Source: Phoronis australis (taxonomy: Eukaryota > Phoronida > Phoronidae). From it: a stretch of 57,776 nt of DNA. The stretch is taken from contig NMRA01000196.1 in NCBI GenBank assembly GCA_002633005.1, positions 83,632 through 141,407 on the forward strand, in the 5' to 3' direction. Positions 24,595-35,100 of the stretch are shown one piece after another (the stretch's first letter is position 1; each line of letters opens with the position of its first letter). A program made the position numbers and the translations under genes. The notes under the pieces are model-generated. The model saw nothing but the letters and a program-made list of their open reading frames with translations. It was not told the origin of the DNA and ran no database searches.

Positions 24595-24975
24595 GTGACC
24601 CGTATCCAGTACAGTGACAGTAGTGTGAGTCATGGAGACCTTGTTCACAGCAGTGGTGACGAGGAATTTTTTCACGGACATTCAGTGGGTGGGTACATGT
24701 TTGAGCCCGAGTATAACGAGGCAGAGTATGCACAGGCACAGGCAGCTGTTGAGAGAAACGAGGCGGCTACTGAGGACAGACGTGGTGACACATCTTGGTG
24801 CAAATGCACTGTGTGCGTTGTTATGCCTACCTCAATGGAATGCTTGTGCTGTTCAGAGATCGACGAGGCCAAGCCACTAGGCCTACTGGACATGGTTAAC
24901 TGGGCCTCCGGCATACCACGGACAGAGGAACAACTGTCCCACTTGCCAGATTGTCCCACGACACACTCCCACTGA
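24595..24975 (+). pseudogene. P2X7 intracellular-domain-like ORF, truncated, in transposon
   Basis: The open frame contains YMFEPEYNEAE near residue 34, then WCKCTVC, MPT and ECLCCSE (residues 68-88). This spacing of Trp and six Cys matches the zinc-binding cytoplasmic 'ballast' domain of P2X7 receptors, also common in invertebrate transposon-borne proteins. A TAG lies directly before the frame and the first ATG in it is at 24697, so the original start is lost. After about residue 97 the frame runs into sequence that is meaningful only on the opposite strand, so it is truncated at its C-terminal side. It is unlikely to be functional, and no receptor transmembrane segments are present. Confidence 0.7.
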
Positions 24976-25663
24976 ATGGTGACCTGAGCACCCAAACTGC
25001 TTACATCGTGTCGTGTGACTCCATCGCCACACACCTGGCACCTTCGAAATAGACAAGTCCACAATAAACTTATCAAAGTTTGGCTCACCGATCTGTTCAC
25101 TGAACGACAAACTGTCCTCTTCACTGGGTGTCGAACTGGGCCTGTAATCACTCCCCGCTACTCAATATCGCTGCAGGACTGGTTAGAGGCTGGGCTGGAG
25201 AAAACAGCACAGGGCGAATCACTACTGGTTCCACGAATTGCACGTTCGGAGGCACGGGTGACAGTAGATAAAGTGCCTCCACTGGCTCCAGTCACTGTAC
25301 AGGCCACAGCTCGCGAGGCTTCTCGCTTCAAAAACGCATTTCTCGGGGGTGGCGACGGGGCACTGTCGGGAATCAACACAGACGGAATGGCATCCTTCTT
25401 CAGGCGTTGTTTCGCAGGGACCTTCATCAGTTCATCGTACAAATCCCTTTCGTAACCGGAGGGCAGAAAGTGCTTGCCGCACACACGGTAATTCTCCACT
25501 GCTTTGTACGTTGCGTGGACGGGTGACGCTGCGTTCAGTTCTTCACACGAACGAGCCAAGTACGGCGAAGTGTGTCATCCATCGGAAAGCGATGCAAAGG
25601 TACTCCCAAATCGCGCGTGAGCCAATAATTAGTACATTCCGGTACGCAGCAACAGTGTGGCAT
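24890..25663 (-). pseudogene. THAP-domain transposase remnant (frameshifted)
   Basis: It starts MPHCCCVPECTN at 25663 and has the C2CH pattern of a THAP DNA-binding finger, closing with CGKHF after a break. The first frame stops at TGA 25537-25535; the domain continues one frame over (NAASPVHATYKAVENYRV onwards), so there is a frameshift within the THAP domain. A second shift near 25158 follows an acidic/Ser-rich linker. Downstream, FDKFIVDLS, RRCQVCG and a WECxxGQSGKW block resemble the zinc-binding region that follows THAP in Kolobok-type proteins. The catalytic region is absent. It lies antisense to the P2X7-like ORF at the internal deletion junction. Confidence 0.65.
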
Positions 25664-26439
25664 GTTGACTGACTAGTAAATGAAAGTAAACCACGACGGA
25701 ACTTAACACAACCGAGGTAGAACAATGACTGACTCGGCAGCTCTCACAGTCAGACTATATGAAAAGAAATTGGCGCGAAATGCTTGCCTCCTAAAACGTC
25801 ACTTCCGCAGTAGCGGACGAGTAATTAATAAAATTACGAAAAGCTGTAATTAAGTGGAAAATATGTCTAGAATAACCAACCAACCTTATTTTAGCTCAAA
25901 ATGACATGGAAAAAGGTTGCCTTCGCCTTTAATAAAGTCACGTGATACTTAATTGTTTATTGTCGCTTTTAATAATAGACTATGAGCTGTGAGCACCATC
26001 GTTCGCCAGTTTTTCTCGTAACGAGACAGAACATATGTTTATTTCCGGAATAACAGTACAGGTCTTCGTTCTTAAAGAGCTTGAGGCTGTTGCGATCATC
26101 TGAGGCAAGTTTTTACGCCCCGTCGGTGCTCCTTATGCTCTTGAATATTTGGTAGTTGTCTAAACCCCTGTATACACACCACACTTTTTCGTATGCCGCT
26201 AAAAGGTGTGTGTAAGCAGATGTTCCAACAAAAATTTTTACTGGTGGTATGACTCATACCCAGATGTGCACTTATATGGTTTCATGAAACTTATAATGAG
26301 CCAATGTGACAAAATCGAGAAGGGTTTTTAATTATCTTAAGAAAAACTCCAGGGACATGTTAAGTGTCAGAAACGTACCGGGTTGCATGGAATTTTCACT
26401 ATTTGGCTACAAAAACAAAAAAAGTTGTCTTATACGGGA

Positions 26440-26554
26440 AGCGGGTTTACCCCTCCCAAACTCCGCCCCCCCGCCGCTCGGCGCCACGCGCCTCGGATTC
26501 GACCTTTGCGGGAATCCTAAACCCCCCCTTACTGAAAACGTAGATCCGCCACTG
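26440..26554. mobile_element. hAT-like terminus fragment
   Basis: It ends GTAGATCCGCCACTG at 26554, the inverted equivalent of the CAGGTGGCGGATCTACG edge at 22262. The two could be the ends of one 4.3-kb element into which the TTAA-flanked transposon inserted, or unrelated fragments. Interior C-runs resemble those at 22,300. Confidence 0.4.
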
Positions 26555-26752
26555 TACTGAGGCAAGACTTCGGCGATACAATTGTAGTTTTGGGACTTTG
26601 GTAGTGTATATAATTTATGCACTACATCCCGACGTTGTGTTGTTCTGGTTTTCTGGTACTTTTACTGCGGTATACACGTAGGGCGTACATCGGTAGCCTT
26701 GTGTTGTACAGGGTACTTGTAGGCGTGCTTTTGTTTGTGAACGAGTTTGCTT

Positions 26753-26845
26753 CGACCACACGTAGTTACCAGGAGCAAAAGTAGTGCGACGGAATGTTCA
26801 CAGATAAGTTGGCACTCAATATTGAGATTTGCAGGGATTTGCTTC
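26753..26845 (+). repeat. ~92-bp direct repeat, copy 1
   Basis: Nearly identical to 27999-28089, differing by a 3-bp indel near the end of the shared block. Shared start TCGACCACACGTAGTTACC. The two copies bracket 1.15 kb that includes repeat family X. Confidence 0.9.
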
Positions 26846-27415
26846 GTAAACTAGGTCATCCGCCAGGTTCTCTGCGTAAACTAGGACATCCTTATGGACC
26901 AGTTAGCGCTTCACTCTCCGCGTGTCTACTGGAGAGAAGCACCCAGGAAGGTTGTTCTACATTTTGTAGCCCAAAATTACCAAAGTTCAAATATATTCCG
27001 TTGAAAAGGAAAGACAAAACATAGCATTACAGATGTCTGGCCAATATCATGAGTCACTACTCGTAAGCAAATCAAAGCTGTCCTTACTCGTTGCCTTATC
27101 TCGCACTACCCGTCAATCGACTAGTTTTCACTGAGTTCGCAATGCGACAATACATAAATTCAACTTGTAATGACCCCTTTCAATTTTAAACCATGCCCGA
27201 AGTACTCGGAAACAAATTATTGTTAGGTACAACGAGTTTTTTTCTCTGAAGTGGATCGTAAACACCTCAGGTGACTGATCGAGTTTTATGCACATAGCTC
27301 CTTTGACCTAGAGCTGAATTCTTAGCTCCCATACTCATGGGCTGGGCCGGTCAAGGGCCAATTCCTGTTGTACGCCCTACTTAAGCATTGGAATCAAACT
27401 GTTATATATAGAGAA

Positions 27416-27998
27416 AACGTTTATTAGTATACTGGTGTGAATATTATCAGTGATTTAACCAAAAACTTCGAATTAACTAGACCCACTAATCATTAGTGGG
27501 TCTAGTTAATTCGACTGTCATGATAGTCTATGACGATAAACTGATATCAAAAGGCCAAAATTGGCAATTTTCGGCGACCCCATGTTAAATACAAAATTTT
27601 GTCTAATTTTCTTCAAAATTCTACATTTCAATCTTGATTATACTGACATCTGTTGGGTCTATCGGCAACTAACCGCACATGAATGGCTTGGTCGAAAATT
27701 ATCGTTTTCTCACATGCACTATCGGGTTTTTAGCGGCGATTCCACTGATCGAAGCGACAAAATAAGCCAAAACTTTGGCCATACCATGTTAAACATAAAA
27801 TTTTTTCCAATTTTGCTGAAACTTGGCCACGTTTTTAACAAAATACTTATCTATGTTATGTGCTATCGGCAAATGTGATTGATTCATAAATAAGACCCTC
27901 ACGCTGTGTTTTCTGCGAGTCCCATGTATTCTGAAGGGGGCTAACTGAGTGATTTTCGCGCATGCGCAATTCACGGTTTCAATATTGCTGGTAATGTT
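27416..27998 (+). mobile_element. Dispersed element family X, copy 1
   Basis: About 97% identical by eye to the inverted segment 57,223-57,776. It contains two internally repeated blocks (around 27,580 and 27,786; each has CCATGTTAAA then an AAATTTTGT/AAATTTTTT run and ends CTATCGGCAA). Compared with copy 2 it has an extra ~31 bp (about 27,491-27,521) that creates a perfect 23-bp-arm palindrome. The 105-codon frame inside is shared by both copies but has no recognisable domain. It abuts the second 92-bp direct repeat exactly. Confidence 0.8.
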
Positions 27999-28089
27999 CG
28001 ACCACACGTAGTTACCAGGAGCAAAAGTAGTGCGACGGAATGTTCACAGATAAGTTGGCACTCAATTGAGATTTGCAGGGATTTGCTTC
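27999..28089 (+). repeat. ~92-bp direct repeat, copy 2
   Basis: Partner of 26753-26845; begins at the base after element X ends. Confidence 0.9.
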
Positions 28090-29374
28090 CCCCAAATGTG
28101 ACTGCAAAGTTTTCTTATGTACTCGTCATTTATCCGCTTTTTTCCTGCTCTGCAAAGCACATTTTTGTTAGTAATAACTATTTGACTCTTGGAGATGATT
28201 GTCCCATTTCGGTCAGTGCCATCAATAACTGCAGTTGGAAGTTTGACCTACCGGAAGTAAAATGACGATTGTCAACTGAAAATCCCCAGTATCTTCAATT
28301 TCCATACCCTCACCGAATTTTCATGTACGTCACTACCCACTGGTTGTCGGCTACAGAATCGTCATCCACGGCGTGATCACGGTCCCTATCACTTTAAATT
28401 CCTCGCCATCAATTTTGCAGTTATGCAAACAAAGTCTGTCCTCAGTTGCTGGTATCTTAAAAACCCAGTTTGTGTACTGCTGAACTCAGTGCAAGCCCCC
28501 CTGACAGTCCTAAAAACGAGCCTCAGTGCCCTCCCACCCTTTCTCTCCCGCATGCACTCATACCCTGGAGGTGAAAAGGGGCACCCCTTTGCCCAAAACA
28601 CCGGGTGGCGCCCAGGAGTCAAATGCTTATTCTTTAGATTTGTCTGCAACGCAACTGCAATTCAACTGATAAGACTACGCGTTGCAGAAAAATCGGCAAG
28701 GAGTTAGGTTTAGTAATTTTAAGAATTTAAGTACATACTAGACTTTCCTCTCGACATGTATAGAAGCTGACGTAGTAATGAAGCCAAAATAGATAAAGAT
28801 AAGACAACCACTGTTATAGTCTGAAGAGTTGGAGAACATATAGTTGATTCCCCGCAGAGTTTCGCACAATCGGACACTGAAGCTCATTTCATTAAAAGTC
28901 GCAAGCTCTGTCGTAGCTAAGGCGGTGACACCATAGACTATAGATATATCTATGGTGACACGAGTATTGCAAACGCGTTGTTGCGTTTTATCAAAGTGAA
29001 AAATTGCAACTGACGTTAAGTTGATTATTTCTCAAATTCGCAACTGAAAGAATGTTTGCAAATTACAATCGGAGTTACGACCGTCGTATCTAAGACCGGA
29101 CTTGCGACGGTTTAAAGTGAGCCCCTGGACTCCGAAATTTTATTACCGTAATGGTGGAACCGCTTAGCGTGTTGCGCATCGGTAGCCAACATTTTGGATA
29201 GTATCAACCACAGTTAAAATACATGTACCTAAAAAGAAAATTACGGCAAGCGTAAGAGAGACCGTTTGTCGATCCCTCCGCCCGCGAGTGAAAGTGAAGT
29301 AGCTTATATTGATAACGATAAAAAAATGTGAAACACATCTCGGAGCCGTCAGAGCTTTTATAAGCCATGGGCAT
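28090..29374. other. Intergenic stretch, no gene recognised
   Basis: No exon-like frame with splice sites was found. A small palindrome around ATAGATATATCTAT lies near 28,940. Confidence 0.4.
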
Positions 29375-29383
29375 AGTACATCT

Positions 29384-29952
29384 CTCGCTGGTTCCCTGCG
29401 TGCTTAGCCCAGCCAGCACGCAGGTATCACCTAGTGGCACGTGCTTTAGCATTGGTCGATGTAATCTTGGCAGTCATTGGTTAGCTTTACAACACCGTGA
29501 AAAAATGGCTGACTGTGAACGATTTTTAGCCTTGTCGTTTCTGAAGTGATGTTTAATAGCCGCGTGCTTGAAGCACATACATGCACACTAAACACATATT
29601 ATGTGGCCGATTTAACCGGTGTGTTATTCATACTGTATAAGGACACTATCGTAAACAAACGTCATCGACAGTAGAAAGATGTATTCCGAAAAGGCTCAAT
29701 ACAATTTCTAGTAGGCTTCACATTTCCTGAACATAATTTTAAGCACCGATTTGTCTGTACAACAGACCACCGTGACATTTACACTTCAGTCCATCAGTCA
29801 TGCCAGTTTGTTTGCGCAAAGCGCTGCCTGTTGAGAATTCGACTAGCCAATCAGAAACGCCGGTGTAAAAAAATTTACAGAGGAAATTTAAGTGATACCT
29901 GCGTGCTGGCGCGGCTACCGCCCCATCTAGCGGCACGCAGGGAACCAGCGAG
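29384..29952. mobile_element. MITE (569 bp) with 9-bp target duplication
   Basis: Perfect 20-bp terminal inverted repeats begin CTCGCTGGTTCCC. A second inverted pair, CCAGCACGCAGGTATCAC, lies inside (about 29,414-29,431 and 29,892-29,910). Flanks 29375-29383 and 29953-29961 are both AGTACATCT, a 9-bp duplication, which fits Mutator-like elements. The interior has no transposase, so it is non-autonomous. The identical flanks argue for a fairly recent insertion. CTAGTGGC- and CTAGCGGC-type motifs also occur in its subterminal parts. Confidence 0.88.
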
Positions 29953-30074
29953 AGTACATCTCAGTTACAAGGCTGCATTCCACTAATTTATGACCTACTG
30001 CAGTTGCACGTGCTCCGAGTCGCGCGAGCTTCCCTGCAACAGATTTGCACTAAATAACTCTTGGAACTCCTGAA

Positions 30075-32158
30075 ATGGAGTGTTGGTATGTCTTTTCATG
30101 TGTTGTCTGTCTGTTTCAAAGTGTTATGTCAAACTTTGCCACTTGCCATTTGAAGGGAAGGTGGCTGCAATCGCGCCGGGTTGGGGCGTATCAAGACTTG
30201 ACAAACACCAAGAGTGAACAACAGAAAGTAAGAAAACTTACAGTCACTATTTCGTCTTGAATTTGTAGTTTTCAACTTGACGATTACGATGTAGGTACAT
30301 GAGCTTTGCTGTTGTATTTGTCACTTTTAGTAACTGCTTTTTACATTCTACACACTTTATATACATGTAAGACTTGTTGTAGTCTATGCTCCGATTGCTT
30401 ATGACGTGTAATTTCTTGTGTTTTTTTTTTTTTTTTTTTTTTGNCTGGTGACTTACTCGGCGCACCGACAGAGACATTTTCAAACCAAGGAGTCATCCAT
30501 AATCTGAGTATGCCCTAACTTAACTAAAAACTGAGACCTATTTTATTGTGACAAACTAATAGACTGTTTATAATCAAAATTTAGCAGGTGGGTTCATTGT
30601 ATATTTAAAATTGACTTGCAGCTATCGTTTACGCACGAACTAACGCTGATAGAAAGGGGAGCAAGGCCTGAGATTATCGATGCAAGAAGTGACTCAACCG
30701 TAAAGCCAACGAACGTCTTCGGCCATCTGCAATACAACGCGGAGTGGACGATCTCGAACAACAAGAATGACCATTCTTCGAGTAAACGATTTAAAAAGTC
30801 CATTCAGCAGGTTCTGGTGTTTCCAAACTTTGGCGACTTTGAGTTTGAATCCAACATTCGCTTTACACCGTGGAGAATGTTTGTGGGAGAAAAGGCAGAG
30901 TGGAAGTCTGTCGACTGCGCAAGCCATTGTCACGTAAATGAGGTGCGGTTGTGAAACGGGTGTGTTTCGCCTTTAATAATAACTAACTAAAGCCAAAATT
31001 ATAAACATGTTTTCTAGTCTACCACACACATAGTATGCCTCGAGCTTCCATTTTTGTCATAACAAAATAGACAGCCATAAGCCCACTGCCTTTCACTTAC
31101 GTAGTTTTGGTATTGCTTTGGTTGCAGCGAAATTTGGTAATTGGCTTAAGTTAAAAGTCATTTTTACAGAGTAACTGGTATATAGAATAGTCTTATTAAA
31201 CGTCTTACACCTCGAACTGCGCACTTTCACTTAAAGTGTTCGTTGATTTTTGCTGGGATTTTTGGCAGAATCTTGACGTATCCTGCTATTGCGAGAAGAC
31301 AGGTGGGACTCACGTGCCTCTTCAAAACACTGTTCTACTTCCGTCACTTCACGCGTGGCAATTCCGTCCATCAATAAATGAGCCTCTTAAGTTTTCACTG
31401 ATATCGATGTTGACTGGCAGTTGCATCGATTTTATTGTTCGAGCTCGCAGGCAACTTGAAAAGACGTGTCCTGCTGTTCACCAACCAGTCGGAGCAGAAA
31501 CAGGAAATGTCACGCCAGCATGGACACCCTGTGAGTATATACCGGCGGGGACGAGTTCTACGTAACACAGCGAGAAAAAATCTAGCCAAAATCACATGTT
31601 CTTATTGAAAATACACGGCGAGATCTTGCTATTCTAGCGTGACACTATAGCGACAATAAACACACCAGATTTTTTACATATGGGTCTGCTCATAAATATA
31701 TTACACCACGGTCTCTCTTCGTAGGCCTGTTTAGTTGCTCTCAGAAATCATTAAAAAGTATACATTTTTCAGTTTCGTCGCCATATTCGTTCGCTCCACT
31801 CATCCAGTGCGGTCTGTTTGACAACGAGACGCTTCCTGAAGACGTCAATCACGCCATGGATGTAACGACCACGGAGAACACCACATTAAGTCTCGTGGAT
31901 GGAATTGCATCAAACGAAACGTCCATCTCTCGTGACCAGGAGCTTTTGGCGGAAGGGGGGGATGAAATCACAGGAATAAGTCTGAGAATATACCAACAGA
32001 TGGAGCAAATTTTTATAACTGGCCTTGGCGTTGTGAGTTTGTTGATACTTGCATCTTACATTTCTTGTGTAAAATCTGTAAAAACTGAACTTGAATGGAG
32101 ACACTTTAAGTACAAGTTGGAATTCGAAAGGCAGAAGCATTTTTATTTTGAAGTGTAA
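30075..32158 (+). CDS. Unrecognised single-pass membrane protein, four exons, 373 aa
   Basis: Exons 30075-30227, 30622-30942, 31269-31530 and 31773-32158 join in phase 0, 0, 1 with GT-AG sites. The end of exon 2 could instead be 30933; GAG|GTGCGG at 30942 fits better. The start was chosen because ATG 30075 opens a hydrophobic, signal-peptide-like stretch (residues 1-22, ending near SNFA). The rest reads as an ectodomain with scattered cysteines (DCASHC, SCYC) and N-glycosylation sequons clustered near residues 265-300 (NET, NTT, NET). One transmembrane segment follows (IFITGLGVVSLLILASYI, about residues 323-342) with a basic/aromatic ~31-residue tail. This predicts a type I plasma-membrane or secretory-pathway protein. 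I recognise no family. The TAA at 32156 is followed by AATAAA at 32271, supporting a complete gene. Confidence 0.75.
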
Positions 32159-32270
32159 ACGACGCCTAATTTTAATTTGTTGGCACCATTTTGAAACATC
32201 TGTGTGGTTTTCATAGTCTAAGAACTTTAATTAACAGTAAGGGATTTATTGAGCAAAATTAAGCCACAGA

Positions 32271-32276
32271 AATAAA
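32271..32276 (+). promoter_or_regulatory. Polyadenylation signal AATAAA
   Basis: Canonical hexamer 113 bp after the stop of the four-exon membrane-protein gene, followed by a GT-containing stretch. Confidence 0.65.
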
Positions 32277-32299
32277 ACATTGTACAAACACACGCACTC

Positions 32300-35100
32300 T
32301 TGTTGGTTCAAACAAGAACAAAACAAAACCAAACAAAAACTCCATTTCAGCATCTGATGCAGTACATATCCATTTCTCTGCAAGGACTAGGAACTTGGCT
32401 ACACTGGGTATGACATTAATATCTCATCAAGCCACCAAAAACTTGTGGTTCTTCTATTATAGCAATTGAAATGTAAAACTTTCGTCGAACATCAAAAAAC
32501 AAGAGGTATATTAAAACCAAATGCCATTAACTCATCTAACAATTGGGACATAATCTCTCTTTTTGGAATCGAAGCTACATGTACTGTCCAATATAAGCAA
32601 TCAACAAGTGATTACCACAACCAAGTCGCGCCAGTGTTCATTTTTCTGTGAATAAGGAGCGTTCACGTACATGAATTACGTTTTCCAAATATTGCAACTT
32701 TACCCCCACCCCATCACGATATAACCTCCCCGTCCAGCCTCCGTCATCACAGCGGACCGTCCTTTTTTGGCAGAATCGACAGTTCGATGGAAATTTCATT
32801 AACGTGAATCTAATGACGAACGAATGTCTCTTTATATTTGTAAGTTTCATTTTCCGCTGTTGTATTTAGGAATGGAATAAAGTGTACCGTTTCAACTATA
32901 AAATAATTCTTTATTTTCATTTTAACAATACAAATGGTTCAGGTGATTGAATATGGAATTATCTAGGAGTTGGACAATCACGAGTCTCCACCAACCGCCC
33001 CCCGTCATGAATCTTCACCTTTTCCAAATATCTCCTTTGAGTGATGACGTAGTACATGTAAGTGATCGCTCAGTACATTTTATGTTTGAAACATGCTCTA
33101 ACATGAAAGTCGGCTTGAAAAAAGTACTTTTATCTATCTTGCTTAATAATGATACTCTTTCTTGCCAAATTTGATGTTCATTGTCATGGCGACATTTAAA
33201 ATTGTTTAAAAATACAGTCTCATTTCCAACTCTTAGGGACCACCACACAATTTCAAAACCATTCGAAAATGAAATATTTTTAACCCCAAGTGCTTAAAAA
33301 ATCTTGTCCTAATTCAGCCATCTCGAATTTCTAAGAATAGCACAATTTAGCTTACCTATTTTCGGGAAATTCCAAAAGCTTAAACCGAAATCATTTTAAT
33401 ACTGTAGGCTAGGTGCCCTCATAGTTGTTTTTCCCCAACTCACCTCTGGCCACAACGATGGATGTCTTCAGTATCGTCACCCAATGGGGTAACCCCATAC
33501 ATGTATTTTGGTTCCATGGAGAACAATAGATGCTGTCTTAGAGTAAAAAAATTGAACCACATCAAAACTGATATGCCAACAATTTTTGTCATAATTACAT
33601 GTATTTGTTTCTGGTGCTTGTCCTGCTTTTTTGACCGCCTGTCCACTTATGTAATACCGAGGTAGTGTTAATCTGATAATACTTCATTACGATTTCCCCC
33701 GAAAACCACTTTCCGTAACATCTGCAATAGCCTCGATCCATTTATGAATACAATATAACCTAGAACTACGTTTAAAGACAACCTCCAGCGGCTACATCAG
33801 CTTTTCGACACCAGAAATGCAAGTATTGTTCATAAAGAATGTATTCTTTTTGCTTCTTAGATACCACGGAAATTAACTAATTGCAAAAAACGGCGCCACT
33901 AGGTTCAGGCGTGCTAATTGTGCATCCGCGCCAAATTCCTGTGCAAGTTTTGTTTCCCTGAAGCGGACCTTTTTGTCCAATTCGCCAAACTGGGGGCTCG
34001 TTGGAGCCTCCCGACCCCCCCCCCATGATTTGTGCATAAGTTTTAAGGAGTACCTGGGAATGCAAGACATGACAGCGTTTTCCCGTTCAGTGACTTTACC
34101 AGACGTACAGTAGGGGCTTCTGAGCGTGTGATAACATCTAGCTTCTTTGTTAACAGCCAAGCACAATCTTTTGTCTGTTATGACAAGCAGGCCAATTATC
34201 TACCAGGCTTATTACAGACCACATGTGAACACAGTCTAACTCAGAGTGAATTGGTGTATTCGGAAAGAATAGTTTGTTGTAACTTCGGTTACAGTTGGGC
34301 GATTTTGGCGATTCAAAAACTAAACATGATCACCATTCAACGAAGATTTCAGAAATGCTATTGGTTTATGTTCAAATATGTTATAACTTAAATATTATTT
34401 TTAACAGCACAGCCCTGTAAGGGCTGAGTGATACGATCTTATTGGAGATTAGAACAATTATCAAACAAAAGAGAGCTGGCCCTCCAACCATGAATGTAAG
34501 AATGGAGTTAATCAGTCGTATAAGATATTGGCTACAGGGGTAAAGTTCCCAACTTGGTGTTGGGCTATAGAATCCAACACGTTGGAAGCAACGGGAAAAC
34601 GCCGTGATGTACTTATATAACGTTTTTGTTTTAGAAAATTATTAATTTTGTTAAGATTAAAAAATGCGCCTCTTCAAAGATTTCAGTGGTTTAACATTTG
34701 TATGTTTATAATTCAACATTCTCAAGAGAGCAGTTCTTCTGGAAAGTGTTAAGTGGCCCTTAAAAAGACCGTTGGTTGTGCTGTTCATGAGATTTAGGTA
34801 TGTTGTGAAATGGTTCTTAAGAACTGTTGAATAATTCAACATAAATCGCACAGTATACCGTGCTTACTCAAGTAGTGAAGGTCCTCTTCATTTAAGATTT
34901 CATCAGGGAAGGTTGGATGAAAACAGAGAAGGTGACAATATCGATGACAGCTCAGACTATTGTACATGGACCGCCAACTCCTTATACTTTCAATGGACAA
35001 AATCTGTGGTGTTTCACACAAGCCCTTACGTTATTATTCACTCGCGACACCTGGCCAAATTATCTGGTGTTATTTCCGGCAAGTGCGTCGTCTGCTAATC
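32300..35100. other. Intergenic stretch, no gene recognised
   Basis: Only short frames without splice logic. The segment around 33,890-34,030 ends in a C-run and may be another decayed element, but I see no partner copy. Confidence 0.4.

Larger units (their letters stand above)
24248..25928. mobile_element. Kolobok-like DNA transposon, deleted derivative (1,681 bp)
   Basis: Terminal inverted repeats of 161 bp (24248-24408 and 25768-25928) are nearly identical and start AGGCGAAGGCAACC. Both ends are flanked by TTAA (24244-24247 and 25929-25932), the target duplication typical of Kolobok and piggyBac. The interior carries two convergent broken ORFs: a P2X7-type cysteine motif on + and a THAP domain followed by a CxxC zinc-knuckle block on -. 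THAP plus TTAA favours Kolobok. The two ORFs abut near 24,885, as expected if the middle of a longer element was deleted. TIR similarity suggests fairly recent activity. Confidence 0.8.

Noticed and set aside
27561-27878. 105-codon frame conserved in both X copies, as a transposon protein
   Set aside because: The conservation is explained by the copies being ~97% identical DNA. The frame is made of an internal duplication and matches no known transposase.
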